From the NCBI GenBank assembly GCA_963714875.1, contig CAVQQI010000011.1, forward strand, positions 434,001 through 498,000: a DNA stretch of 64,000 nt. The letters are read 5' to 3'. The notes beneath the pieces were generated by a model. It had not been told where the DNA came from, searched no databases, and was given only the letters and a program-made list of their open reading frames with translations. Origin of the DNA: JBAOHV01 sp963714875. GTDB taxonomy: Bacteria > Actinomycetota > Acidimicrobiia > Acidimicrobiales > Microtrichaceae. The translations under genes and the position numbers were made by a program. Of this stretch, positions 36,216 to 46,770 are shown in pieces; position 1 is the first letter of the stretch; each line of letters opens with the position of its first letter.

Positions 36216-36821
36216 ATGGGACCACCGCTGCAGCTCCGATTCGTCCGCTCGGCGACCGAGCTCGAGCAGCTACCGCCCACCACTGCAGAGGTTGCGTTCC
36301 TCGGGCGGTCGAACGTCGGCAAGTCCTCGCTGCTCAACGCACTGGGTGGCCGCAAGGCCTTGGCGCACGTCTCGAAGACCCCGGGGCGCACCCAGTTGCT
36401 GAACGTGTTCGCGCTCGGTGCCCAGCGGGGCGACGACGAGCCGGGTCCGACGTTGATGGACTGCCCTGGGTACGGCTACGCGGCGACGTCCAAGGCGGTG
36501 CGCCAGTCATGGGGTCCGATGATCGAGCGGTACCTCGTGGGGCGCGAGGGTCTGCGGATGGCGATGGTCCTGGTCGACGGCGAGATCGGTCCGACCAAGC
36601 TCGACCTGCAGATGCTGGACTGGCTGCGGTCCAACGGGCTGCCCCACACCGTCATCGCCACCAAGCACGACAAGGTGAAGTCCTCACGGCGGGACAAGCG
36701 CAAGCGGGAGTTGGCCGCGGCGTGCGACCTGGAACCCGGCGACGTCGTCTGGGTCAGCGCGGCCAAGAACGTCAACATCGACCGGTTGCGGGAACTGGTC
36801 GGGCTCTGGCTGGACCTCTGA
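36216..36821 (+). CDS. engB: Ribosome biogenesis GTP-binding protein EngB (YihA/YsxC)
   Basis: 201-residue TrmE-Era-type GTPase needed for 50S assembly. G1 GRSNVGKSS, G2 Thr in PGRTQLLN, G3 DCPGYGYA, G4 TKHDK and G5 VSAAKN are all present, and the C-terminus RELVGLWLDL matches the family. ATG 36216 gives the normal length; no ribosome binding site stands out. It follows the S4 gene on the same strand, which also points to ribosome work. A long perfect hairpin lies downstream. Confidence 0.95.
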   Translation: MGPPLQLRFVRSATELEQLPPTTAEVAFLGRSNVGKSSLLNALGGRKALAHVSKTPGRTQLLNVFALGAQRGDDEPGPTLMDCPGYGYAATSKAVRQSWGPMIERYLVGREGLRMAMVLVDGEIGPTKLDLQMLDWLRSNGLPHTVIATKHDKVKSSRRDKRKRELAAACDLEPGDVVWVSAAKNVNIDRLRELVGLWLDL

Positions 36822-36867
36822 GGGTCACGGTCGGCCGCGCCGGACGCGCTCGGCGCCGCGCCGAACC

Positions 36868-36923
36868 CGCCAGCTGTGCTGCGGATCGCGTCGTCGCTGA
36901 CGCGATCCGCAGCACAGCTGGCG
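36868..36923. terminator. Long perfect hairpin between convergent engB and acyl-CoA dehydrogenase genes
   Basis: Bases 36868-36892 and 36899-36923 are exact reverse complements (25 bp) around the six-base loop GTCGCT. It sits about 46 bases past the engB stop and 37 before the stop of the minus-strand dehydrogenase gene, so it can stop both transcripts. No U-tract is present. The stem is longer than a usual terminator. Confidence 0.65.
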
Positions 36924-36959
36924 TGGCGTGCCCGTGGTCGGCGTGGAGGTCGGTGAGGA

Positions 36960-38189
<1,230 letters not shown>

Positions 38190-38228
38190 GGCTCGGGTGC
38201 TCCTCGGATGGCGGGCCCAGATGTGTTC

Positions 38229-38756
38229 TCAGCTGCCGAAACTAGGTGACCCGGGGCTGCTCAGTTCGACCGCGACAGGACCGACGGCCCCGAGCGCCCG
38301 TTCGAGCGGCCGGGCGACGCGTGGGTCGACCCCGGCACGCATGCGGTCCATGAGGTCCTGATCCTCGGGCGAGGGCGGTCCGAACGCCCACTGCCGGACA
38401 CGAGCGGCGATGTCGGGCTGGTCGGCCGGCTCGACCCCTGCGACTGCGAAGACCCGGCAGTCATAGGTGCGACAGGCCCTCGGACGAGCGTCGTAGATGG
38501 AGCACCTCCCGTCCTTCAGCATCGGGCAGTGACCCCGTTCGTCGTATCCCATCACCAGGTGTCCGTCGGGCAGTCCGGGGGCGGGGAACAGCAGCTCCGC
38601 CGGTATGCGCTCCGACGCGGCGCGGTCGTCGGGTGACACGTGGACGAACTGCGACGAGGTGCAGCACGCGGTGCAGGTGTCGCAGGGCACATCCATGTCG
38701 GCTTCGCCGGTGAGCGCGTCACCCAGCCGCACCAGCCACTCGACCAGCTCGGTCAC
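38229..38756 (-). CDS. YkgJ-family cysteine-cluster protein
   Basis: 175 residues. CDTCTACC (CxxCxxCC), then HCPMLKDGRC, YDARPRACRTYDC: the zinc- or iron-chelating cysteine cluster of the PF03692 family. The biochemical role is unknown. GTG 38756 overlaps the stop of the monooxygenase gene (GTGA), and that gene overlaps the DUF952 gene in the same way, so this is the third member of a tightly coupled set. The second half is acidic and helical with no further motif. Confidence 0.87.
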   Translation of the reverse strand: MTELVEWLVRLGDALTGEADMDVPCDTCTACCTSSQFVHVSPDDRAASERIPAELLFPAPGLPDGHLVMGYDERGHCPMLKDGRCSIYDARPRACRTYDCRVFAVAGVEPADQPDIAARVRQWAFGPPSPEDQDLMDRMRAGVDPRVARPLERALGAVGPVAVELSSPGSPSFGS

Positions 38757-40712
38757 CGCAGCACGAACTCGCTCATGTCGGGCTCGCGGGTCCAGGACCA
38801 GTAGTCGACCAGCCGCCACGGCGACAGGATGAAGATCCTGCCGGCGTCGTTGCGGTACCAGCTGCTGCGGATCGACGGGTGGGACCAGACCATCGTGTCC
38901 AGCTCCGCCTGGAGCCTGTCGTTGTAGGCGTCGTGCACCTCGGGGCGCACCTCGATCGTGCGGTGTCCACTGCTCCGGAGCTGACCCAGGGCGCCCATGA
39001 TGTAGCGGATCTGGCACTCGGAGTGGAAGATCAGGCTGCCGCCCGAGGCCAGGTTCGTCCCCGGCCCGTACATGCAGAACAGGTTCGGGAAGTTCGGCAC
39101 GGTCATGCCCAGGTACGCCGTGGGCTCGTCGCCCCACTGTTCGCCCAGCACCGCACCGTTGCGGCCGGTGATCTCCATCGGCCACAGGTAGCGGTTGGCG
39201 TGGAAGCCCGTGGCCCAGACGATCACGTCCACCTCGTGGTCGACGCCGTCCGCGGTACGTATCCCGGTGGGTGTGACCCGCTCGATCGGGTCGGTCACCA
39301 ACTCCACGTCGGGCCGCGTGAGAGCTGCGAGCCAGCTGCCGTTGTCCTGCAGCGTCCGCTTGCCCAGACACACGTAGTCGGGCACGACCTTCGCGGCGAG
39401 GTCCTCGTCGCCGTTGCACTGCTCGACCATCCAGGCGCTGAAGAACTCACGCGCCCCGTCGTTGAGCTCGCTGACCGCACGGTCCTGGTGGGGCCAGTCG
39501 GGGTCGACACGCATCGCCGGCAGGCCTCCATCGCACGCCGGCCAGAACAGCAAGAACCGGTACCAGCGGGCGTAGAACGGCAGATGACGCATCGCCCAGC
39601 GAACTCCCGGAGCGACCTCGTCGTGGTAGTGGGGGTTGGGGAACATCCACGGAGCCGATCGCTGGAACACGGTCAGCTGCTCCACCTGTTCGGCGATGGA
39701 TGGCACGATCTGGAAGGCGCTCGCACCGGTGCCGACCACTGCGACCCGCTGCCCGTGCAGATCGACCGACGGGTCCCATCGGGCGGAGTGCATGGCGACG
39801 CCCTGCGAAGTCGTCGATCCCTTCGATGTCGGGCAGCTTCGGGCGGTTGAGCTGCCCGACCGCACTGATGACGGCGTTCGCGGCCAGCGTCGTGACCCCG
39901 CCCGGGCCGTCGACCTCGACCGCCCACGTACCGCTGGACTCGTCGAAGCGTGCGGCACGGACCTCGGTGTCGAAGCGGATGTGGTCGAACAGCCCATGGT
40001 CGCGTGCGGCGCGCTCGAAGTAGGCCTGCAACTCGGGCTGGCGGGCGAAGAACTCGGTCCACTCCGTGTTCGGCTCGAAGCTGTAGCAGTAGAAGTGGTT
40101 GCCCACGTCCACCCGGCATCCGGGGTAGCGGTTCTCGTACCAGGTCCCGCCGACCGCAGGGTTCTTCTCGACGATGGTGAAGGGGATGCCGGCGTCGGCC
40201 AGGCGGATCCCGGCGAGCAGCCCCGACATCCCGGCACCGATCACCACCACCGAGAAGCCGTCGTCGTGTGACTGCGGGACGGCTGCGGCGACGTCGCGGG
40301 CGTCGACACCGTCGAGCTCGAGCTCCTCGAGGATCAGCGGGACGTACTCCTCGGGCACCTCGGACGCGACGAGCACCTGCATCATCTCGCGCAGCAGTGC
40401 TTCATCCGGTGGCGCGGGCAGCACGCAGCCACCATCGCGGTACGCGGCGATGACCCGCAGCGCCTCGTCGCGCACCGCCTGCTGCGCGTCGGGGTCCATG
40501 AACCCCTGCACCTCGTTCAGGTAGATGCCAGCCGGTACGTGCTCCCACCGCAGGTAGCGGGCGTCGCCGGTCATGTGGACCATCGACATGAGCAGCGTCG
40601 GGACGCTCACCTCGCTGAGCGCGGCGGCGATCGCGGCATCGTCGTCGGTGATGGGCTCACCGGCGAAACGGTTGCGCTCGGAACTGCCTGTGTCCATGTC
40701 GGCCTCCGTCAC
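38753..40712 (-). CDS. Baeyer-Villiger monooxygenase with N-terminal extension, HAPMO-like (one-base frameshift)
   Basis: The first part (start GTG 40712) has a 150-residue extension (LLMSMVHMTGDARYLRWEHV) before the FAD motif VVVIGAGMSGLLAG. The frame then breaks inside the BVMO fingerprint. Removing one base from CCC at 39801-39803 restores DDFAGVAMHSARWD and joins the second part (NADPH motif VAVVGTGASAFQIVP) to the TGA at 38753, 652 residues in all. This length and extension match 4-hydroxyacetophenone monooxygenase-type enzymes, which oxidise aryl or alkyl ketones to esters. Start and stop overlap the DUF952 and YkgJ-like genes. The break is most likely a sequence error. Confidence 0.88.
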
Positions 40713-41032
40713 CCGGGGTAGTCCCGGACGTCGATCACGGCATCCAGCTCCAATGGACCGTACAGGTGCGGGAACGACTCACCGACGTCGATCAGGTCTT
40801 CGACGCGCACCTCTGCTGCGAGTCGGGACGGATCGATGACCAGCAGCACCACGTCGTTGCGACCGGCGTAGAAGCGGTCGTAGGTCGTGGCGACCTGCTC
40901 GTCGAAGGAGCAGTGGATGTAGCCGACCTGCTCGAGCGATCTGCCGATCGTCGAGCGCTCGTACGGCACCCCTCGCCGCACTGCGTCGGCCCACTCGGAG
41001 CGGAGTGCCAGATGGTGCAGGCGAGCAGCCAT
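40709..41032 (-). CDS. DUF952 domain protein
   Basis: 107 residues from ATG 41032, the length usual for the family; the open frame goes on to 41083. Conserved DUF952 features: HLALRSEWADAV, GYIHCSFDEQV, YAGRNDVVLLVIDP and FPHLYGPLELDAV. The function is unknown; related folds suggest an ADP-ribosyl or glycosyl-type pocket, but this is not proven. The stop overlaps the GTG of the BVMO gene (GTGA), so it is first in a coupled three-gene set. PPK2 lies 60 bases upstream on the same strand. Confidence 0.82.
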   Translation of the reverse strand: MAARLHHLALRSEWADAVRRGVPYERSTIGRSLEQVGYIHCSFDEQVATTYDRFYAGRNDVVLLVIDPSRLAAEVRVEDLIDVGESFPHLYGPLELDAVIDVRDYPG

Positions 41033-41092
41033 CTCAGCGAGGGTCTCCCGGGGCGGGTCGGGGCGATCGCCCCGTCGAGGCACGGACCATGT

Positions 41093-42016
41093 TCAGTAGC
41101 GAGCAGGAACGAATGTCTGGTGTTCCATCGGCGGACGCATGTGCTTGTCGGTCGGCTCCGGACGATCGGGCAACTTCGTGGGAGCCGGGGTGACGTCCTC
41201 GTAGGGGATCATCGACAGCAGGTGGCTGATGCAGTTCAGGCGGGCGGAGCGCTTGTCCTCGCCGTCCACGACCCACCACGGGCTCTGCTTGGTGTCGGTG
41301 TAGGCGAACATCTCGTCCTTGGCGAAGGAGTACTCCTCCCATCGGGCGCGGCTCTCCAGGTCCATCGGTGAGAGCTTCCATCGCTTGAGGGGGTTGTCCA
41401 TCCGGGCCTGGAAGCGGCGCTCCTGCTCCTCGTCGCTGACCGAGAACCAGTACTTGACCAGGATGATCCCGTCGCGCTGCAGCATGCCTTCGAACTGCGG
41501 CACCGAACGCATGAACTCCTCGACCTCGTCGGGGGTCGCGAAGCCCATCACCCGCTCCACGCCGGCTCGGTTGTACCAGGAGCGGTCGAACAGGACGACC
41601 TCTCCCGCTGCGGGGAGCTCGGCTGCGTACCGTTGGAAGTACCACTGCGTGCGTTCACGGTCGCTCGGCGTGCCGAGCGCCACCACCCGCACCACTCGAG
41701 GGTTGGTGGCGGCGGCGATGCGGGTGATCACGCCACCCTTCCCCGCGGCGTCGCGGCCCTCGAACAGCACCACCACGCGCAGACCCTCCGCACGCACCCA
41801 CTCCTGGAGCTTGACCAGTTCGATCTGCAGGCGCTCCAGCTCTGCTTCGTAGAGGTCCTTCCGAAGTCGCCCGGAGCTGCTGTAGGCGTCGGGGCCGAAG
41901 ACCTTCTGGTCCTCGCCGTTCGCGCCGCCGACCACGTCGCCGTCACCGTCGGCAGCACCCGCCGCGTCGCCGCCCGTGTGGCCGGTGTCGCCCGGGGTCT
42001 CGTCCTTGTGACTCAT
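41093..42016 (-). CDS. ppk2: Polyphosphate kinase 2
   Basis: 307 residues, PPK2 family, which transfers phosphate between polyphosphate and nucleotides. P-loop FEGRDAAGKGG, catalytic and lid residues in NPRVVRVVALGTPSDRER, QWYFQRYAAELPAAGEVVLF, FDRSWYNRAGVERVMGF, LVKYWFSVSDEEQERRF and KRWKLSPMDLESR. The acidic, low-complexity N-terminal 45 residues are family-typical padding. This single-domain layout is like the class I enzymes that act on nucleoside diphosphates, but class cannot be proven by eye. AGGAGG precedes ATG 42016. Confidence 0.93.
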   Translation of the reverse strand: MSHKDETPGDTGHTGGDAAGAADGDGDVVGGANGEDQKVFGPDAYSSSGRLRKDLYEAELERLQIELVKLQEWVRAEGLRVVVLFEGRDAAGKGGVITRIAAATNPRVVRVVALGTPSDRERTQWYFQRYAAELPAAGEVVLFDRSWYNRAGVERVMGFATPDEVEEFMRSVPQFEGMLQRDGIILVKYWFSVSDEEQERRFQARMDNPLKRWKLSPMDLESRARWEEYSFAKDEMFAYTDTKQSPWWVVDGEDKRSARLNCISHLLSMIPYEDVTPAPTKLPDRPEPTDKHMRPPMEHQTFVPARY

Positions 42017-42112
42017 GATTCCTCCTGCACGACTCCGGACGACCCGTCGCCCGCAGCGGGCTCAGCGTACTGTCGCTCCGGGGCCGCCCAGTGCGAGCGC
42101 CCGGGGCTCCTG

Positions 42113-43099
42113 TCAGGGGGTCCGGTCCTCGTCGGTGTCGCGGTCCCTCCGCCCGATGCGCCGACCGGCCCGGAGCACGGTGACGGGACCGTCCTCGCTG
42201 ACCACGATCAGCGTCGCGTCCGGATCGTCGAAGCTGTAGCGACGGGCTGCGGTGTGGCGCATCCCGCGGAACCCATCCACCTCGGCCTCCGCCTCCGGAC
42301 TCGGCACGAGTCGGGCACCGAGCTGGCGCAGCGTCCCCGCTGCGTCGAACACCGTGGCGCCGTCGACCTGACTGATGGCATGTGTCAGCGGTGCCAGGTC
42401 CGCAGGACGATCGATCTGCAACGGCGGCGGGACCGGCAGTCTCGGCTGCACTGCGGGGAACGGGTCGCCCTGGGGTCGGTGCACGAGGATCGCCCCGATG
42501 CCGCGAGCACCCAGGTCGTGCACGGCGAACTCCAGCAAGCGACGCAACACGTCGACCCCGTCGTGCGCACCGCTCGCCGCGGTCACGCTGATCCAGTCGG
42601 CCACCGGTGGCTCGTGGTGCCAGTCGAGTCCGTCGTAGCGCAGCACGCCGAACGCTCCCACCACCCGGACCACGCCCAGAGGGTGGCGCTGGACCAGCGT
42701 TGCGCTTGTTGCCCTCGCGAGCACCACCAGGTCCCGTTCGGACCCGACAGGACGATCGAACACGACCGAGGCGTCGCCGGCGTCGTGGGAACGCTCCAAC
42801 CAGCTCGACATGCCATCGGCGAACCGGCGGGCCTGCTCGATGGGGAACGTGCCGACCAGGCGCCGGGTCGCTCCCACCTGGGTGACCTCGGTCCAGTGAT
42901 CGGGGTCGACGGTGGGGTCGACGATGCAGCCGTAGCTGGGGACCCGCCGTTCGTGCACCACCGGGTGCAGCGCGTGGTCGATCTCCTCGGACAACACCGA
43001 GCCGGGCCCGGCGCCCGCTCCGAGGTCGAGTCCCATCTCGGCGAACTCCTCGGCCAGGCGTCGCATGCGGCCCGCTCGGTCGGGCCGCCGGCCGCTCAC
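42113..43099 (-). CDS. DisA_N (diadenylate cyclase-like) domain protein
   Basis: 328 residues. The C-terminal third has the signs of the DAC domain that makes c-di-AMP: DGATVFDAAGTLRQLGARLV followed by FRGMRHTAARRYSF and DATLIVVSEDGPVTVLRAG. The DGA motif is intact. The RHR motif of active DisA/CdaA (RHRTA) is shortened to RHTA, so catalysis is uncertain. The N-terminal 180 residues are not recognised and lack the DNA-binding HhH domain of DisA. The start is uncertain: GTG 43099 or 43102 behind GGTGGA, or ATG 43066. The neighbours are LigD upstream (110 bases) and PPK2 downstream. Confidence 0.75.
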   Translation of the reverse strand: MSGRRPDRAGRMRRLAEEFAEMGLDLGAGAGPGSVLSEEIDHALHPVVHERRVPSYGCIVDPTVDPDHWTEVTQVGATRRLVGTFPIEQARRFADGMSSWLERSHDAGDASVVFDRPVGSERDLVVLARATSATLVQRHPLGVVRVVGAFGVLRYDGLDWHHEPPVADWISVTAASGAHDGVDVLRRLLEFAVHDLGARGIGAILVHRPQGDPFPAVQPRLPVPPPLQIDRPADLAPLTHAISQVDGATVFDAAGTLRQLGARLVPSPEAEAEVDGFRGMRHTAARRYSFDDPDATLIVVSEDGPVTVLRAGRRIGRRDRDTDEDRTP

Positions 43100-43209
43100 C
43101 ACCGGTCCACCGTGGCACTCACCTGTCGAACCATGCCACCCACCCGCTCGCCTGTCGTTCGCCGTCGCGCCGCTGGTCGAGGTACATCGTAGGACTCGCC
43201 GGTCCTGCC

Positions 43210-44784
43210 TCAGAGGTTCGGCAACTCCTGATCCATCCCGATGAGATGGGCCAACGGGTCGCCGGCGCGTCCGGCACGGTCGGGCACGTCCCCGATCCCC
43301 CAACGGTCCCCCGCCAGCTCGGGGTCGTCCAGCTCGTCCCACTCGAGCGGCACCGAGACAGGTGCGCCGGGCGCGGGGCGGACCGACCACGGGGCGACCA
43401 GGGTCTTGTGCTGCGCGTTCTGCGTGAAGTCCAACCGCGCCCGACCCCGGCGGTCCCCGGTGCGCCACTCCCAGCTGACCAGCTCGGGCACCAGCGAGCC
43501 CACTCGCTGCGACAACGACTCGACCCATGCCCGCGTCTGCTCGAAGCTGTAGCAGGGCGCGACCGGCACCCAGATCTGCAGTCCTCGTTGCCCGGACACC
43601 TTCGGGCGAGCCTGCAGCCCGAGCTGGTCCAGGGCGGTGCGGAAGAGCCGGGACAGCACGATCACCTCGTCGAACGTGGTCGACTCCCCCGGGTCGATGT
43701 CGATCAGCGCCCACGTCGGCGTGCCCGGTCCGACACAGGTGGAGGTCCACGGGTGCAGCTCCACCGCGGCCAGGTTCGCCATCCACACCAGTGCCGCGGG
43801 GCGGTCGATCACCGAGTACCACTCGGTGCGACCCGGCCGGGCGTGCTCGTCGCGCCAACGGGTGAGCCACTCCGGCCCATGTGAGGGTGCCTGCTTCTGC
43901 CAGAAGCCCTTCTTCTGCACACCGTCCGGGAAGCGCTGCAGGTTGACCGGCCGGCCCGCCAGGTACGGCAGGATCAGCGGTGCCACACGTGCGTAGTGCA
44001 CGATCAGGTCCCGCTTGGTGAGCTCCCGGCTGCCTGCACGGCCCGGGAAGAGCACCTTGTCCAGGTTCGTCAGCTGCAGGTCGACCCCGTCGACGTGCCA
44101 GGTGCCCTCGTTGCCCAGGGCGTCGAGCGCCTCGAACTGCGCGGCGGATGGCGCATGCCACCGCTGGTGGGTGTCCGGGGGCGGCGGGGGTGGCCCGGAC
44201 GGATGACGCACCTCGTCGTTGCTGCGACCGCTCAGGACCGAGCTCGGATGGTCCTCGGCGTCCCACCCGTCCACGGCGTGGTCATCCGCGGCGTGGATCA
44301 TCAACCACTGGTCGCCACCGTGGGCTCGGCGGCCGGTGCGCACCAAGGCCATGCGCCCTCGCAGCTTCTGGCCGAACAGGTCGATGTGCAGTTCGCCCCG
44401 CTCCATCTCGGCTGCGGCGTCCACACCCCTGGCCAGCCGATAGGTCCCACGGTCCCACACGATCACGTCGCCGGCGCCGTACTCGCCGCGTGGGATCACA
44501 CCCTCGAAGTCGAGGTACTCCAACGGGTGGTCCTCGACGAGCACGGCAAGCCGCCGCACCGAGGGATCCAGCGACGGTCCCCGGGGCACCGCCCAGCTGA
44601 CCAGCACCCCGTCGATCTCGAGTCGCAGGTCGTAGTGGAGTCGTCGGGCGCGATGGCGCTGGACGACGAACCGCGGCGCGGCGCCCGGCGCGGTGGAGCG
44701 GCTGGCCGCGCCGTCCGGCTCCGAGGTGCGGGCGAAGTCGCGCCGCTGGCGGTACCGCTCGAGCCGGTCGGCATCGGTGGTCAC
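43210..44784 (-). CDS. ligD: LigD-like NHEJ protein: 3'-phosphoesterase plus polymerase domains
   Basis: 524 residues. Residues about 1-165 are the 3'-phosphoesterase domain (HRARRLHYDLRLEIDGVLVS, IPRGEYGAGDVIVWD). Residues about 225-510 are the archaeo-eukaryotic primase-type polymerase (LTNLDKVLFPG, PVNLQRFPDGV, WALIDIDPG with the catalytic Asp pair, VSGQRGLQIWVPV). No ATP-dependent ligase domain follows, so sealing must come from a separate ligase. In mycobacteria these two activities process and fill ends in non-homologous end joining with Ku. No Ku gene is in the window. GTG 44784 is the start; divergent from the DEAD-box gene. Confidence 0.9.
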   Translation of the reverse strand: MTTDADRLERYRQRRDFARTSEPDGAASRSTAPGAAPRFVVQRHRARRLHYDLRLEIDGVLVSWAVPRGPSLDPSVRRLAVLVEDHPLEYLDFEGVIPRGEYGAGDVIVWDRGTYRLARGVDAAAEMERGELHIDLFGQKLRGRMALVRTGRRAHGGDQWLMIHAADDHAVDGWDAEDHPSSVLSGRSNDEVRHPSGPPPPPPDTHQRWHAPSAAQFEALDALGNEGTWHVDGVDLQLTNLDKVLFPGRAGSRELTKRDLIVHYARVAPLILPYLAGRPVNLQRFPDGVQKKGFWQKQAPSHGPEWLTRWRDEHARPGRTEWYSVIDRPAALVWMANLAAVELHPWTSTCVGPGTPTWALIDIDPGESTTFDEVIVLSRLFRTALDQLGLQARPKVSGQRGLQIWVPVAPCYSFEQTRAWVESLSQRVGSLVPELVSWEWRTGDRRGRARLDFTQNAQHKTLVAPWSVRPAPGAPVSVPLEWDELDDPELAGDRWGIGDVPDRAGRAGDPLAHLIGMDQELPNL

Positions 44785-44880
44785 CCCCCGATCGTAACGA
44801 TCTTCTCCGGATCGGATTCGATGTCCGTCCCGATGCGTGTCACCGTGAGCCCAGGCCGCAGCGCCGGACAGGACACAGAG

Positions 44881-46760
44881 ATGAACGACGACAGCACCGA
44901 GATCAGCACATCAGACCCGCTCGACGGGCCCGAGCCCGAGCATCCGGGGCCTGCACCGGCCCCTGCGCCGGCCGACGAGCCAGCGACGGCCGAGGCTGTC
45001 CCGGCAGACCGAGACCAGGCCCGATCGCCGAGCCAGTCCCCGCAGACGAGACGGACCCGGCGGACCAGGCGTCAGGCACCGCAGGCGGCTTCGGGCAGCT
45101 CGGGCTGCGTGCCGAACTCGTCGAGGTGCTCGCCGAACTCGGGTACGAGGAGCCGACGCCGATCCAGCTCGCAGCGATCCCGGAGATGATCCGGGGATCG
45201 GACCTGTTGGGCAAGGCAGCGACCGGCACGGGCAAGACGGCGGCGTTCGCCCTGCCGATCCTGCAGGCCCTCCAGGCCGACTCACACCGTGGGGGTCCGA
45301 CGGCACTGGTGCTCGTGCCGACCCGAGAGCTGGCCATGCAGGTCTCCGAGGCCGTGCACCGCTACGGACGTGGCATGGGCGCCCGCGTCCTGCCGATCTA
45401 CGGCGGGCAGCCCATCTGGCGCCAGCTCCAGGTGCTGCAACGGGGCGTCGACGTGGTGGTCGCCACCCCTGGCCGCGCCATCGATCACCTCCGCCGTGGA
45501 TCCCTGCCGCTGTCGTCGTTGCAGGTGGTGGTGCTCGACGAGGCCGACGAGATGCTCGACATGGGCTTCTCCGAGGACATCGAGTCGATCCTCGACGCCA
45601 CCCCGGCAGAACGACAGACCGTGCTGTTCTCCGCCACGATGCCCTCCCGCATCGAGAAGCTCGCGAAGCGACACCTGAGCGACCCCGTCCGCATCGAGAT
45701 CCAGGCCGACGAGGCCGCGGCGGGCGCTGCCCCACTGGTGCGCCAGACCGCCTACGTCGTGCCCCGCTCCCACAAGCCCGCTGCGCTCGGCCGCATCCTC
45801 GACGTCGAGGCGCCCACCGCCGCGATCGTGTTCTGCCGCACGAGGGTCGAGGTCGATTCGCTGGCCGAGACGCTCAACGGGCGCGGCTACCGCGCCGAGG
45901 GGCTGCACGGCGGCATGAGCCAGGAGCAGCGCGACCGGGTCATGGGCCGTCTGCGCTCGGGCACGGCGGATCTGCTGATCGCCACCGACGTGGCCGCCCG
46001 CGGGCTGGACGTCGACACCCTGACCCACGTGGTGAACTACGACGTCCCCTCTGCCCCCGAGGCCTACGTCCACCGCATCGGTCGTGTGGGACGAGCAGGC
46101 CGCGAGGGCGTGGCCATCACGCTGGCCGAGCCCCGGGAGCGTCGCCTGCTCGGCAACATCGAGCGGCTCACCCGTCAGCAGATCCCCGTCGAGAAGGTGC
46201 CGAGCGTCGATGACCTGCGGAACCGCCGGCTCGCGCTCACCACTGCGGCGCTGCGTGAGATCGCCCTGCACGACGACCTGGAGCCGTATCGGGTGGTGAT
46301 CGAGGAGCTCGGGGGGCAGTTCGACCCGGAGCAGATCGCGTTGGCCGCGGTGAAGCTCGCCCACGGTGCCACCGGGCCGGAGACCGACGAGGAGGAGATC
46401 CCGGATCTGTCCAGCCGCAGCGAGCGTCCCAAGGGGGCCAAGGGCAAGGGGTACGAGGGCAAGTCCCCGAAGGGCAAGCACAAGAAGGACCGGGGCCAGC
46501 GTGCAGCCTCGGAGGGCATGACGCGGGTGTTCGTCAACGTCGGACGGGCCGGCGGCGTGCGGCCCAAGGACCTGGTCGGCGCCATCACCGGCGAGGCAGG
46601 GCTGAGCGGCAAGGAGGTCGGTGCGATCGAGATCGCCGAGCGATTCTCCCTGGTCGAGGTCCCCGACAAGAAGGTCGACGAGGTCCTGTGGGCCATGCGA
46701 CGCACCACCATCAAGGGCAACAAGGCGAAGGTGCGTCGTGAGCGAACCGATACACGCTGA
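44881..46760 (+). CDS. DEAD-box RNA helicase with DbpA RNA-binding domain (frameshift in the N-terminal linker)
   Basis: RNA helicase of the DeaD/CsdA-DbpA type, used in ribosome assembly and cold adaptation. Motifs: Q-motif PTPIQ, I ATGTGKT, PTRELA, VVATPGR, DEAD, SAT, CRTRVE, ARGLDVDTLTHVVNYD, HRIGRVGRAG. A Lys/Gly-rich linker leads to a C-terminal DbpA RNA-binding domain (TRVFVNVGRAGGVRPKDLV). The open frame starts at GTG 45126, inside the Q-motif region. An acidic, Ala/Pro-rich start from ATG 44881 reads in another frame up to about 45009. Adding one missing base near 45015-45022 joins them into 626 residues with GFGQLGLRAELVEVLAELGY, the expected Q-motif context. Confidence 0.9.
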
Positions 46761-46770
46761 GACTGCTGCC

